From CAKVOD01 sp964489405 (lineage in GTDB: Bacteria; Bacillota; Clostridia; Christensenellales; UBA1242), in assembly GCA_964489405.1 (NCBI GenBank), contig CAZAYL010000023.1:1-16140 (forward strand): DNA of 16,140 nt. Direction: 5' to 3'. A program made the position numbers and the translations under genes. Positions within the stretch are counted from its first letter, which is position 1, and each line of letters opens with the position of its first letter. Under the pieces are notes generated by a model that was not told where the DNA came from, made no database searches, and saw only the letters and a list, made by a program, of their open reading frames with translations. Shown piece after piece: positions 12,401 through 16,117 of this stretch.

Positions 12401-14776
12401 GCAAGTTTTGGCAAAGGGAGTTATTCACTTATCATCAACACTGACGGGGGATTGTATAGCGATGATGAGTTTACGAATCAAAGCGGAGTATTGACTATTA
12501 CGCAAGAATACGGCACGACGCGAAAAATCACTACACCAACTAAAGTGGGACATAAATTCTCGCATTGGGAAGGTGAGGGGTACGGCGACTTTAACACCGA
12601 CACAAACATTTACACGTTTGGCGCGGGAATGTACACGCTTGTTGCTACCTATACGCCAATCACATACACGATTAAGTTTGATGAAAATGGCGGAACAGGT
12701 TCAATGGACCCACAAACATTTATTTACGGCAAGTCGGCAGTTTTGAGCAATAACGCATTTACGCGCGACGGGTTCAATTTCGTGCGCTGGGATACTTCAC
12801 CTAGTGGCGACGGCACGTCGTATGCAAATATGGGTATGATTTTGAATGAAACGACAATTGACGGCGACGAAATCATTCTTTATGCGGTTTGGACTAGCGC
12901 GTGGATAACGATGTACTTTGACGCCAACAACGGAACGGCTGACCCAGTCGGCATTTCGGTGCAGTATGGCAAAGAATTTGGGACATTGCCACGCGTCGAG
13001 AGAAAAGGTTACAATTTCGGCGGTTGGTATGAGAGCATTGTAGATGATGTTCCTGTAGGGACCGCGATTGAAACAACGACAATTTGCACATATTTTGAAT
13101 CGCAAACATTTATTGCGTTCTGGACAATTGCAAACTATACTGTTACATTGCCGAGCGGATATAGCGCAGATTCGATGATTTTGACGGTATTTGACGCATA
13201 TAAAGATACTTTGAACGAAAATAAGAGCCAAGCAACGATTGTTTATAATCACGACTTTGCGTTCCAAATTGAGATTCTAGAAGCATATTCATTGAGCCAA
13301 ATCAAGGTTTATGCGACGAGTGTCACACAAGGCAAGAAAGAAATTTTGGCAATCAACGGCGCGTATATGTTGACGCAAATTGCTGATAATATCGTCATTA
13401 CGATTGAAAATCTTAACAAAAACACTTACACCGTATTGTTTGACGCGTGCGACGGCTTGTTTGGAAATTCGCAATACACGACTGTCAAAGTTGAGTGGGG
13501 CGAAAAAATCACGAAGCCGACGCGTCCAACGCGTTTGCACTATGATTTCATAGGTTGGTATGCGAATAAAAATTCGACAAATGAATTTGATTTTGCTAAA
13601 TACAAAGTTTATTCGGACGTTGTTTTGTACGCAAAATACCAAAAGGCGCATTATGCTATTAATTTCTATGTCGACGACCAACTCTATAGGAGAGATATGG
13701 TTGAATACGAAAGCGTTGTGGCGAAACCTAGCAACCCAACTAAAGCGGGCTACAACTTTGTCGGGTGGCGCTTGTCAAATGGCACAATGTATTCATTCAC
13801 ATCGCAAGTAGTTGGGGAACTCAATTTGTATGCGGAATTTGATACGAACACTTACAAAGTGCGCTTTTATAACGGCGAAAGATTGCTTGATACTATCAAC
13901 GTTAGATTTGGCGAGAAAGTTACGGTCAATTTCGGTAGCGGAATCACGGGGTACACTCTTGACGGGTGGTATGCTGACGCAAACTTTAAGACGCTGTTTG
14001 ATTTTGATAGTGCTATTACGGGCGACACAAACATCTTTGGTAAATATGATTTGAATTACTTTACTGTCGACTTCTATGTCAATGGGCAATTGCAGGCGTC
14101 GCAACAAGTTGGTTATAGATATAGGGCGACTGCACCGACGGATATAACTCTTGAAGCTGGATACCACATCGAGCAGTGGTTTACCGACATTGATTTGACG
14201 CACATATATGACTTTGTCAACCCTATCACAAGCGACCTTGTGTTGTTTGGGAAAGTGGAGAGAGATAAATTCTATGTCACATTTATTGCAAATGGGCAAA
14301 AGATTTTGCGCGAAGTGTATTATGGCGACACGCTTGATGAATTACCGCAAGTTCCAGCGCGCATTGGGTATGACCAAGTCGAGCCATATTGGGAAGAAGT
14401 AGATTTGACCAACATCACTGCGCCAATAACTGTCAATGCTGTGTATACAATCAATAAGTATACCGTTACGATTGTTATGCCAGACGGCTCGCGCATTTAC
14501 AAAGAGGTAGAGTATGGTAAGACTTTGACCGATTTGCCAAAGATTGACACAAAGTTTGGCGATAGGGTCATCTATGACCAAGATATAAGCAATATCACAA
14601 GCAATCTAATTGTTTATGTCGAAGTCAAGAACTACATATTCTGGCCACTCGTCATCGTTGGTTCAATCTTAGCAATTTTGATAGTAGTATATATTGTGTA
14701 CGTGATTATAAAGACGCGAAATAAACGCGGTAGTCGCGACAAAATCAAAGAACTCATCAACACGCGGGGGAAGTGA
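425..14776 (+). CDS. Giant membrane-anchored InlB B-repeat surface protein (4,783 aa)
   Basis: This is a cell-surface protein, probably an adhesin or a long stalk presenting its N-terminal domain, although no ligand can be inferred. Residues 1-22 form a charged tail (RERKQKRK) and 23-45 a hydrophobic segment. Residues 62-420 carry the GLUG-type motifs. Residues 525-4736 hold about 50 Listeria-Bacteroides repeats of 60-95 residues, with the pattern YTITFDANGG, then LPTPTRxGYxFxGW, then TLYAQW. Residues 4737-4762 are a membrane helix and 4763-4783 a basic tail. There is no LPXTG motif and no catalytic domain was recognised. The reading frame is unbroken for 14.35 kb and the repeats have diverged in DNA, so it looks like an old, selected gene rather than a recent expansion. 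The start is set by GAGAGG at 411 and a promoter at 281. The gene appears monocistronic and ends at a shared terminator. Family assignment is confident, function is not. Confidence 0.93.
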   Translation: MDSSVLTSVILGELRERKQKRKFNFLLALFLAIVAMTAIIVTPIVQTFVSKKTAVVAEWTDGLTPQAFGTETWAGTGSEADAFQIATATDLAQLACNVNAGTTYEGMYFTLTSELNLAGREWTPIGTMEHPFMGTFDGAQKAIYFMTMTGDKYDYYGLFGVVKETLITKVDMRNSYINVGGLATGGIIGYAENASVSYSTNGSEDIEKMGFPTNDLTEYSTNSVSSIETWFNKAQKRGVLDETSNERVGGNTKEIISERNKDKSKNGLTHGTGTVTSSTADCGGIVGYLRQNGSGHTQLYSCWNQGNVKATNSSRAAGGIVGYAHSDTVCGNSGSAAHLAINKCANVSTVNSACDAGGVVGYAKSEGSGDWLNDYDASIYIIESYTVGTVSSSNSSKAGSILGFESRNANMSHAFVHIGGAEGGANPYCYWLDTGINKSYGSNAVDKENAQSTSSLALSSWTRFCSGYGNGWTDGNWIPYDASSITSGTTITTTQLYISPSGATKWTKKSSTPYNYYEKTTTLPTYTVTFNMNGGSGGTTSASVISGNKIGSITKPSQTNCTFQGYYDSTSGGTQYVNSSGSGVKEITESIILYAQWVGNSVSIRFYVNNTYLKATTSKYLSTYGAGGWPTSTDVNTYAPTGWYASGYWYTDYSTENGVKYGSGSSVSSGSTIPTSSSSIIKLYAGLIANEITISASGNGGSVSDWTSKSIIEGSSIGDLPTATRTGYTFGDWWTESTNGNRVYTNTTFSSSTTIYAHWTPNTYTVILDKQGGSGGSDSVTATYNETLPSANAPSKFGYVFNGYYTEENGKGLEYYSSTMKTSRIWTLTTDTRLYAYWTAGTVTITYDSQKGTSVSDKTIKFGEKLTNTQLPSSTRTGYTLDGWYSSSYSGKLTTDVEMNDSNFDITGLVGSLETRVYAQWTPKTPKVTLSATDADGYSSTWTDVSSWSSSASTKTASKTCTYDQTIGTMPVPTRKGWRFKGWFDGTSSSAKEYTDTSVVDFESEKKLYAQWKQESYTLTISPFGGLYNGSTNSITIPNKHYKDTITLSTVTRTGYTFVEWRPTNSGTVTKSGSNYVYTFDAGDDTIVAQWKANEYRLTFDIGEGEQWGTIDSAIFTQSGNTYYKTVTYDAKISTMPEPTKEGYNFLGWYESVSSQSRWTPDTGYTVAGNTTLIARFSANPYTLTIVYDNTLGTQTQGGTIGQTITLASGSDLTRKGYTFIEYELIDGVGELSGFTFKFGAGNAILKVKWENNKYKVKYDSNGGSGEMETSEFTYDVDGTLSKNTFEKTGYKFVNWNTNANGTGASYIDQSAISNLTSKADEVLTMYAQWEPIKYNIAFDGNGGVIQPTEGFKGTTGGKFSTHTYNYNEELGVLPNVELAGHTFSGWFYENTFDTEVKSTDKATKDCTIYAKLTANQYTLQLNAGMGKLSALSGWEIDSNNNTAIKLITYGTAIGQMPEPTLTGNNFKGWYDKADSTGTLFAPSSVFNFADTKILYAHYQAQNMTVFFDPAGGSVTTSQLTRSYNSTIGTFPSATRAGYDFVCWYYNGTNTQANTTDYVTETVTLVAKWKAKTFILTFNANGGVFESGTTFSKNVTFNEEIGTFPEIQKVGADYIGWFENFDGTGTQYLPTTLVQFTENKIIYAHFEVATFQVIFNAGGGTCSLSSKKYEYDEQYGELPTPSYTGYKFLGWSLDAESTTYVKATDTVTQVHTLYAQYKPNTYYIVFDKNRSDAVGTEMQKMTVTYGTGVNLSQNTYSSPSAIFAGWSLDNKGNGDKYSDEQIVYNLSSNDGEEVRLYALWTDNTYWVVVDTLNVDVVNANEYSQYGSFALNKVYTHNQKIGVLPQLAKRGHNFVGFKDENGNSVNENTLVTSDMRLISQWEAMTITYTFDADGGTFTSVGSGEMNGNTVVITSKYGEQISTLPTVEKVGYSFKYFVDKDNSNYAIFDGITITTESDVYAIASWQAQTYVVVFSAGAGTIDADGNFVGGQSTESAYVEYDGTFGVLPTATLRGNTFKGWWTEQNMSGTKIEPTTVFKNTFPTTLYAGWQVSRYDVTILANGGNFGSSGDITKKITGDFGSTIELQIPTRVGYDFDGFEKTSTLDDGVASNSSGVWRFTFGLGNATLSAKWKGIAITITFDCGEDGATALNGELPTKRIVYYDKEYGSFAVLKKDGKTFAGWARADGTSVNGTDIVKDTSDFTLYAQWTTDEYRLSINPNGGTYDGKASNTTLTGALGDTETILTPTRVGHTFAGWTEAFIGQDGTTTYVGLNDSTYTFGNGNGSLTAKWNAITYTIKFVDGVDGAVGTPYTQDITYGSTVALTKNTFTRAGYDFTNWLWGDRIFTDTELVTNLSSTAGDVITLSAQWTEKSYNLTIDPNGGVYSGITAGTKITKLFGQTYIISTSNLPTFRGRKFVGFSDSANLVGSVESGYTYTFNSYDETIVAQWEIITIEVTLCIHTGASWTADAITKYKVSDNVGHITATFGQRYDLIPIKDDIIYAGYEFKGFYTESKQYIDSSSIVDFESDITLTAEYNESGYVLTIDPNGGEFRNSSATQMFDGKINDVFTLDKPTRKGYTFVSWTQSGRGTLADDQSQFTFVDDNCKLTAQWKENEYTIQFNKNVTNLDEVSGTMTDLSCKYDLGGRLTKNNYTRAGYTFVGWARVSDGSVEYVDNAYFINLTADNGGVVVLYAQWQIIEYTITFDANGGQLSSPYQKRNYGTEYGSFPKATKTGYTLLGWFTDTDTEIKSSDIVRGDITLYAHWQANTYTITFKAGDGRIIAGADGYAGEVGGNETSITVTFDGLYSGMPEAEHDSKLFAGWFTSEQADGLQIFNTTTVTVAGAQTLYAHWASDQYNVSFDANGGNVGEHTRRVNHGEKYGELPVPTYVGYDFDGWFFEDTNDEITGDSEVTHKGDHTLRAHWTPKKFTVTFEYDGGTFEQTPGYDGDGTTKVVTYDDTFGVLPTAVKTGKRTLGWFDADDKLVDKDKIVKILSDITLKAKYDDIPYSLVIELDGGMYEDLRQVQQFSGIYNQTIDLAVPTKSGYKFAGYENRLGVGSVVKDGDIYKFTFGAGDTTLYAVWEPIEIVVTFYAQDGELSGSSISISDDKKKGIRRYKFGEKFSTASVLPIAKLAGYKFDGWFTEENGGYQMTDAMIISIPNDFNLYARYEALQYVLTIDPQGGVFAGSTRTYDFKDKVVGAEITFDTPTRVGYRFTGFVMTGDGELEAQNAQLTQYKFIFKSSSATLTAQWENEKYNVLFDYDGADGGNTVTTLEVTYDELYRTLPTPTKSGYDFVGWFTEKENGTKVDNTTTVKTASNHILYARWELHKYKLQVLLTGGKIDNVEMTDKEFENYFGEIVNFSIPTRYGYTFDGFERTGDKGELNVDIENNVVTFKFGNGNCKLVAKWKNKDVVVNFDYDDATSGNTPASKTIKFDEEYGKLPTPEKAGYDFVGWFDSREIESRVLIIPSVLVKKAETHTLYAVFNEITTSLTIILDGGELALEKNPIEKPFGETFTFAKPTKTGFEFVKYTSSDAGALVNNNDGTWTYTFGLINAVVTAHWTAQTIAVEFSISSDAELDGATIDWTGVDHTGNAIKAVFGEKYGTLPNVSRYGWKFKGWFTEQDGGGERIIDTSTVSRPNAHTLYAHFEQDSYNLTINLNGGTADGQELKIEKHAKDVVTLIAPTKTGYTFVGYSIVSGNIEQDSGDKLKFTFLESDATIIADYTAKKYTLTFNANGDNSNPATIPYVENGEWSVGDSNTFATKEVTFGGKIGAMPTPIRDGFKFYGWTKSGTANDDVYTPLTYYEFDQNLTLNAVWSSNEFILTIDLDGGKLTETGKTVVSIQGTNGMEYTIDSTPIRVGYTFVDFNVEYAISGQGNFEQVGTSWKFTFGSGNATITALWTPIEIKVTLDANGAKFDESTLNGWSLSADKLSATKTFKYKDLLGTIYNDDTTTSFGALPQISLAGNDFKGWFVDGTQYSETSPVEWLADVILTASFGKGSYSLIINTDGGLYSDDEFTNQSGVLTITQEYGTTRKITTPTKVGHKFSHWEGEGYGDFNTDTNIYTFGAGMYTLVATYTPITYTIKFDENGGTGSMDPQTFIYGKSAVLSNNAFTRDGFNFVRWDTSPSGDGTSYANMGMILNETTIDGDEIILYAVWTSAWITMYFDANNGTADPVGISVQYGKEFGTLPRVERKGYNFGGWYESIVDDVPVGTAIETTTICTYFESQTFIAFWTIANYTVTLPSGYSADSMILTVFDAYKDTLNENKSQATIVYNHDFAFQIEILEAYSLSQIKVYATSVTQGKKEILAINGAYMLTQIADNIVITIENLNKNTYTVLFDACDGLFGNSQYTTVKVEWGEKITKPTRPTRLHYDFIGWYANKNSTNEFDFAKYKVYSDVVLYAKYQKAHYAINFYVDDQLYRRDMVEYESVVAKPSNPTKAGYNFVGWRLSNGTMYSFTSQVVGELNLYAEFDTNTYKVRFYNGERLLDTINVRFGEKVTVNFGSGITGYTLDGWYADANFKTLFDFDSAITGDTNIFGKYDLNYFTVDFYVNGQLQASQQVGYRYRATAPTDITLEAGYHIEQWFTDIDLTHIYDFVNPITSDLVLFGKVERDKFYVTFIANGQKILREVYYGDTLDELPQVPARIGYDQVEPYWEEVDLTNITAPITVNAVYTINKYTVTIVMPDGSRIYKEVEYGKTLTDLPKIDTKFGDRVIYDQDISNITSNLIVYVEVKNYIFWPLVIVGSILAILIVVYIVYVIIKTRNKRGSRDKIKELINTRGK
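491..559 (+). other. N-terminal membrane segment (residues 23-45) of the giant protein
   Basis: Residues 23-45 (FNFLLALFLAIVAMTAIIV onward) are strongly hydrophobic and follow a 22-residue region ending QKRKRK-like with many basic residues. By the positive-inside rule the N terminus stays in the cytoplasm. The n-region is long for a signal peptide and no clear small-x-small cleavage site follows (the next residues are QTFVSKKTAVVAEW), so an uncleaved signal anchor is plausible. Cleavage after VVA (residue 57) cannot be excluded. Confidence 0.75.
608..1870 (+). other. GLUG-motif N-terminal region of the giant protein
   Basis: Residues about 62-480. The opening FQIATATDLAQLA, the GTFDG at 134-138 and YGLFG at 156-160 are typical of the beginning of GLUG-containing surface domains. 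Five motifs of the type G-G-[IV]-[IV]-G-[YF] follow at residues 185, 283, 318, 357 and 399 (GGIIGY, GGIVGY, GGIVGY, GGVVGY, GSILGF). This repeating pattern suggests a beta-helix-like fold. Eight cysteines lie in this region, while later repeats have only scattered ones. A charged, lysine- and glutamate-rich stretch at about residues 228-270 interrupts the first and second motif. This domain is the best candidate for the ligand-binding tip, which is inference. Confidence 0.75.
6572..8257 (+). repeat. First alternating stretch of B-subtype modules (modules 20-26)
   Basis: Modules 20, 22, 24 and 26 are subtype B. They start with Y-x-[LV]-[TS]-I and end with an aromatic-x-F and a G-x-G-N-x-T/S-L-x-A-K/Q-W closing (FTFGLGNATLSAKW in 20, YTFGNGNGSLTAKW in 22; looser in 24 and 26). 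Modules 21, 23 and 25 are of other subtypes, ending LYAQW or similar and lacking the FGxGN segment. Confidence 0.7.
9431..12658 (+). repeat. Second alternating stretch of B-subtype modules (modules 32-44)
   Basis: All even modules 32, 34, 36, 38, 40, 42 and 44 are subtype B, and all odd modules 33-43 are subtype A. B modules show a G-x-G-x-[LVF] pair after the central GY-x-F segment and a closing such as FTFGAGDTTLYAVW (32), FKFGNGNCKLVAKW (36) or FTFGSGNATITALW (42). A modules have the [YF]G-x-x-[YI]G-x-LP segment and often begin with I-E-I-x-V-T instead of the usual N-x-Y-T. This defines a repeating two-module unit of about 160 residues. Confidence 0.75.
13130..13420 (+). other. Unrelated module (97 aa) inserted in the repeat array
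   Basis: Residues 4236-4332 start ANYTVTLPSGYS and lack the GG, the GYxFxGW core and the closing YAQW of the surrounding modules. The pattern is a short first strand, then VYNHDFAFQIEI, an alternating strand around KVYATSV, and a Y-M-L-T-Q-I...NIVITIENLNKNTYTV end. Similar segments are interspersed with B-repeats in other Clostridia surface proteins, from memory of the pattern. The fold is probably all-beta, the function is unknown. Confidence 0.6.
13646..14632 (+). repeat. Short membrane-proximal repeats (modules 49-53)
   Basis: The last five modules are only about 60-70 residues. They replace the F-D-A-N-G-G start by a short hairpin (FYVDDQLY, FYNGERLL, FYVNGQLQ, FIANGQKI, IVMPDGSR). They usually keep a GY-x-x-x-x-W core, but the final module has lost it. 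This is a distinct subtype placed next to the membrane helix, suggesting a stem region rather than a binding region. Confidence 0.7.
14633..14710 (+). other. C-terminal membrane helix (residues 4737-4762) of the giant protein
   Basis: A 26-residue hydrophobic stretch beginning YIFWPLVIVGSILAILIVV is followed by a 21-residue tail with nine Lys/Arg (KTRNKRGSRDKIKELINTRG and a final K). This is a stop-transfer anchor with the tail in the cytoplasm. No sortase motif precedes it, so the protein is held by the membrane and not linked covalently to peptidoglycan by this end. Confidence 0.85.
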
Positions 14777-14836
14777 TTTTGATTAGATACGCAATATGTG
14801 TTTCACGCAAAACGATACAAACAATTAGACAGAAAG

Positions 14837-14876
14837 AAAAGGTTGTCAAGCACTACTTAGTGCCTAGCAACCTTTT
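14837..14876. terminator. Bidirectional intrinsic terminator between convergent genes
   Basis: AAAAGGTTG (14837-14845) pairs with CAACCTTTT (14868-14876), and inside it GCACTA (14850-14855) pairs with TAGTGC (14858-14863) around a two-base loop. The plus strand continues in T-rich sequence and the minus strand in CTTTTCTTTCT, so it can serve both the giant gene (stop at 14774-14776) and the glycosyltransferase gene (stop at 14906-14908). Confidence 0.88.
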
Positions 14877-14905
14877 TGTGTTGTTTTGATACAAAAAGCA
14901 TTTTA

Positions 14906-15967
14906 TTATAATAAAGATTTGAAATAGTTTAAATTTCGGCGTGCGTCGACTGATGTCGGCTTGATTTTGCACGCTTTTTTTGCATAGCGGACGGCGAGTG
15001 CCGTTTGTCCAAGTTTATAGTAACAAATCGCCGAATTATAGTATGGAATGAAATCGTAGCAGTCGGGAAGAACAAACCCGCCACTATTTAAGTCGGCGCG
15101 CTGAATGGCGAGTTTGAGCCAATACAGTGCTTCGCGATAGCGTGCAAGGGCGATGAGATAGAGCGAGAGTTCGCACAAAATTTCGCTACGTGGCGCGCCG
15201 TATGTAAATGACGCCAAAAGCGATTCAATCGCGCGCGCCGTTTGTCCGAGTTTGTGGTAGGACTGTGCGCGATTAAGGCACGCCTGAATTTGATTTTCGA
15301 CAAAGCCGTCTTTTAGCGACAAAAACGAATTGTACACATTGATTGCCTTTTGGAATTCGTTGTTATAAAAAAGTTCGCTTGCGTAATAAAATTGCATACG
15401 TGGCGAAAATTTGACGTGTTGTGCGATAAGTTTCTCGTATATTTTCAAGTTGCGTTGCGGGTCGCTCGGTTTAATTTTGCGGTGTTCGATGACGATGTTT
15501 GTGTGGACAATTTTTCCGCTCGGCGTGATTGCTTCGTGAATCGGGTCGCGAAAATAGAACGCTGGGGAGTTCCGCACAAGGCGTTCGCGCACAAAGCAAA
15601 AAGTTGGTTTATTGCGTGCGTCAAATGCGGTCGCGTATTTCATAAAATAGACGTCCGCGTAGTCGCGTTGCGCTTTTAGACGGTTGATTTTGTCAATGTT
15701 CTCATTTGTGATATAGTCGTCCGCGTCTAGCCACATCATATGCGATTTGGTCGCTTTGCTAAAGGCAAAATTCCGCGCGCGTGAAAAGTCATTACACCAC
15801 ACATAGTCAAAAACACGCGCCCCCGCTTGCTTTGCAATTTCTTTCGTGCGGTCGCAACTGCCCGTGTCGACGACGATGACTTCGTCCGCAAACTTTTTGG
15901 CGCAATTTAGCGCGCGCTCAAGGACAAGTTGCTCGTCCTTGACTATCATACATACACTTATTTCCAT
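14906..15967 (-). CDS. Family-2 glycosyltransferase with C-terminal TPR-like repeats (353 aa)
   Basis: This is a cytoplasmic GT-A-fold glycosyltransferase that transfers a sugar from a nucleotide-sugar donor; donor and acceptor cannot be told from sequence. It opens with SVCMIVKDE (4-12), continues with VVDTGSCDRT (32-41) and has the metal-binding D-x-D in WLDADD (79-84). DPIHEAI (141-147) matches the conserved H-E segment of this group. Residues from about 190 to 345 form helical TPR-like repeats, for example FYNNEFQKAINVY, YHKLGQTARAIESL, ARYREALYWLKLAI and YKLGQTALAVRYAK. GT2-TPR proteins of this type include the peptide S-glycosyltransferase SunS, but most are uncharacterised and this one should not be called SunS. 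No membrane segment is seen. It converges on the giant gene through a shared terminator, so no operon link exists, though glycosylation of the surface protein is possible. The start is chosen because the family motif begins at residue 4. Confidence 0.9.
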   Translation of the reverse strand: MEISVCMIVKDEQLVLERALNCAKKFADEVIVVDTGSCDRTKEIAKQAGARVFDYVWCNDFSRARNFAFSKATKSHMMWLDADDYITNENIDKINRLKAQRDYADVYFMKYATAFDARNKPTFCFVRERLVRNSPAFYFRDPIHEAITPSGKIVHTNIVIEHRKIKPSDPQRNLKIYEKLIAQHVKFSPRMQFYYASELFYNNEFQKAINVYNSFLSLKDGFVENQIQACLNRAQSYHKLGQTARAIESLLASFTYGAPRSEILCELSLYLIALARYREALYWLKLAIQRADLNSGGFVLPDCYDFIPYYNSAICYYKLGQTALAVRYAKKACKIKPTSVDARRNLNYFKSLL

Positions 15968-15972
15968 ACAAT

Positions 15973-15978
15973 ATTATA
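15973..15978 (-). promoter_or_regulatory. Possible -10 box right before the glycosyltransferase start
   Basis: On the minus strand a perfect TATAAT ends five bases before the ATG at 15967, with no Shine-Dalgarno sequence in the bases preceding the ATG. A -35 at 17-base spacing would be TAGCAA, which is poor. If used, the transcript would begin about at the start codon and be leaderless. It may equally be a chance AT-rich match. Confidence 0.3.
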
Positions 15979-16008
15979 TTTTGCACAACATCCCATTGCT
16001 ACAGGTGG

Positions 16009-16078
16009 GTGCGAAAGCGCACTGCTACGGGTGGCTAGCGCGGGTGCGAAAGCGCACCGCTGTTGATGGCTAGCGCGG
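16009..16078. repeat. Two-unit 35-bp tandem repeat with hairpin cores
   Basis: Units 16009-16043 and 16044-16078 both start GTGCGAAAGCGCAC and end TGGCTAGCGCGG; they differ mainly in the middle (TGCTACGGG against CGCTGTTGA). Each core folds as GTGCG-AAAG-CGCAC, and the second copy extends this by a G-C pair. The same core occurs once at 105-124, upstream of the giant gene. It lies in the promoter-side flank of the glycosyltransferase gene. Confidence 0.8.
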
Positions 16079-16094
16079 TCAATGTGTATGGGTA

Positions 16095-16107
16095 CCCCAT
16101 AATGGGG
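16095..16107. repeat. Small perfect palindrome in the right flank
   Basis: CCCCAT (16095-16100) and ATGGGG (16102-16107) are exact inverted copies around one base. GGGTACCC lies immediately before it and GGGC-GGGTT-GCCC (16105-16117) overlaps it. The cluster of nested palindromes is more likely part of a repetitive intergenic element than an operator. Confidence 0.5.
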
Positions 16108-16117
16108 CGGGTTGCCC

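Larger units (their letters stand above)
1997..14632 (+). repeat. Array of about 50 InlB-type B-repeats (Listeria-Bacteroides repeats)
   Basis: Reading the translation I divided residues 525-4736 into 53 successive modules. Number 2 is very divergent and number 47 is a different domain. A typical module has a first strand ending in a hydrophobic-polar alternation and GG, a middle YGxxxGxLPxPTRxGYxFxGW and a closing TLYAQW or similar. The known InlB B-repeat has a compact beta-grasp-like fold, so the array is probably a long string of small domains. Modules share short words but no long identical DNA, which means old, diverged duplications and a low risk of assembly collapse. Confidence 0.92.

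Noticed and set aside
1997..14632. Assembly artefact or recent tandem expansion of the repeats
   Set aside because: Modules differ strongly in DNA and protein sequence and no long identical stretches were seen, so misassembly or very recent duplication is unlikely.
14600..14776. Sortase (LPXTG-type) anchor at the C terminus of the giant protein
   Set aside because: No LPXTG or close variant precedes the hydrophobic segment, and the basic tail with a long helix fits a plain membrane anchor.
15083..15967. Calling the glycosyltransferase SunS (sublancin S-glycosyltransferase)
   Set aside because: The domain architecture is similar, but there is no bacteriocin precursor, ABC transporter or thiol oxidase gene nearby.
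16009..16078. CRISPR array
   Set aside because: The 35-bp units are contiguous with no unique spacers, there are only two, and no cas gene is present.
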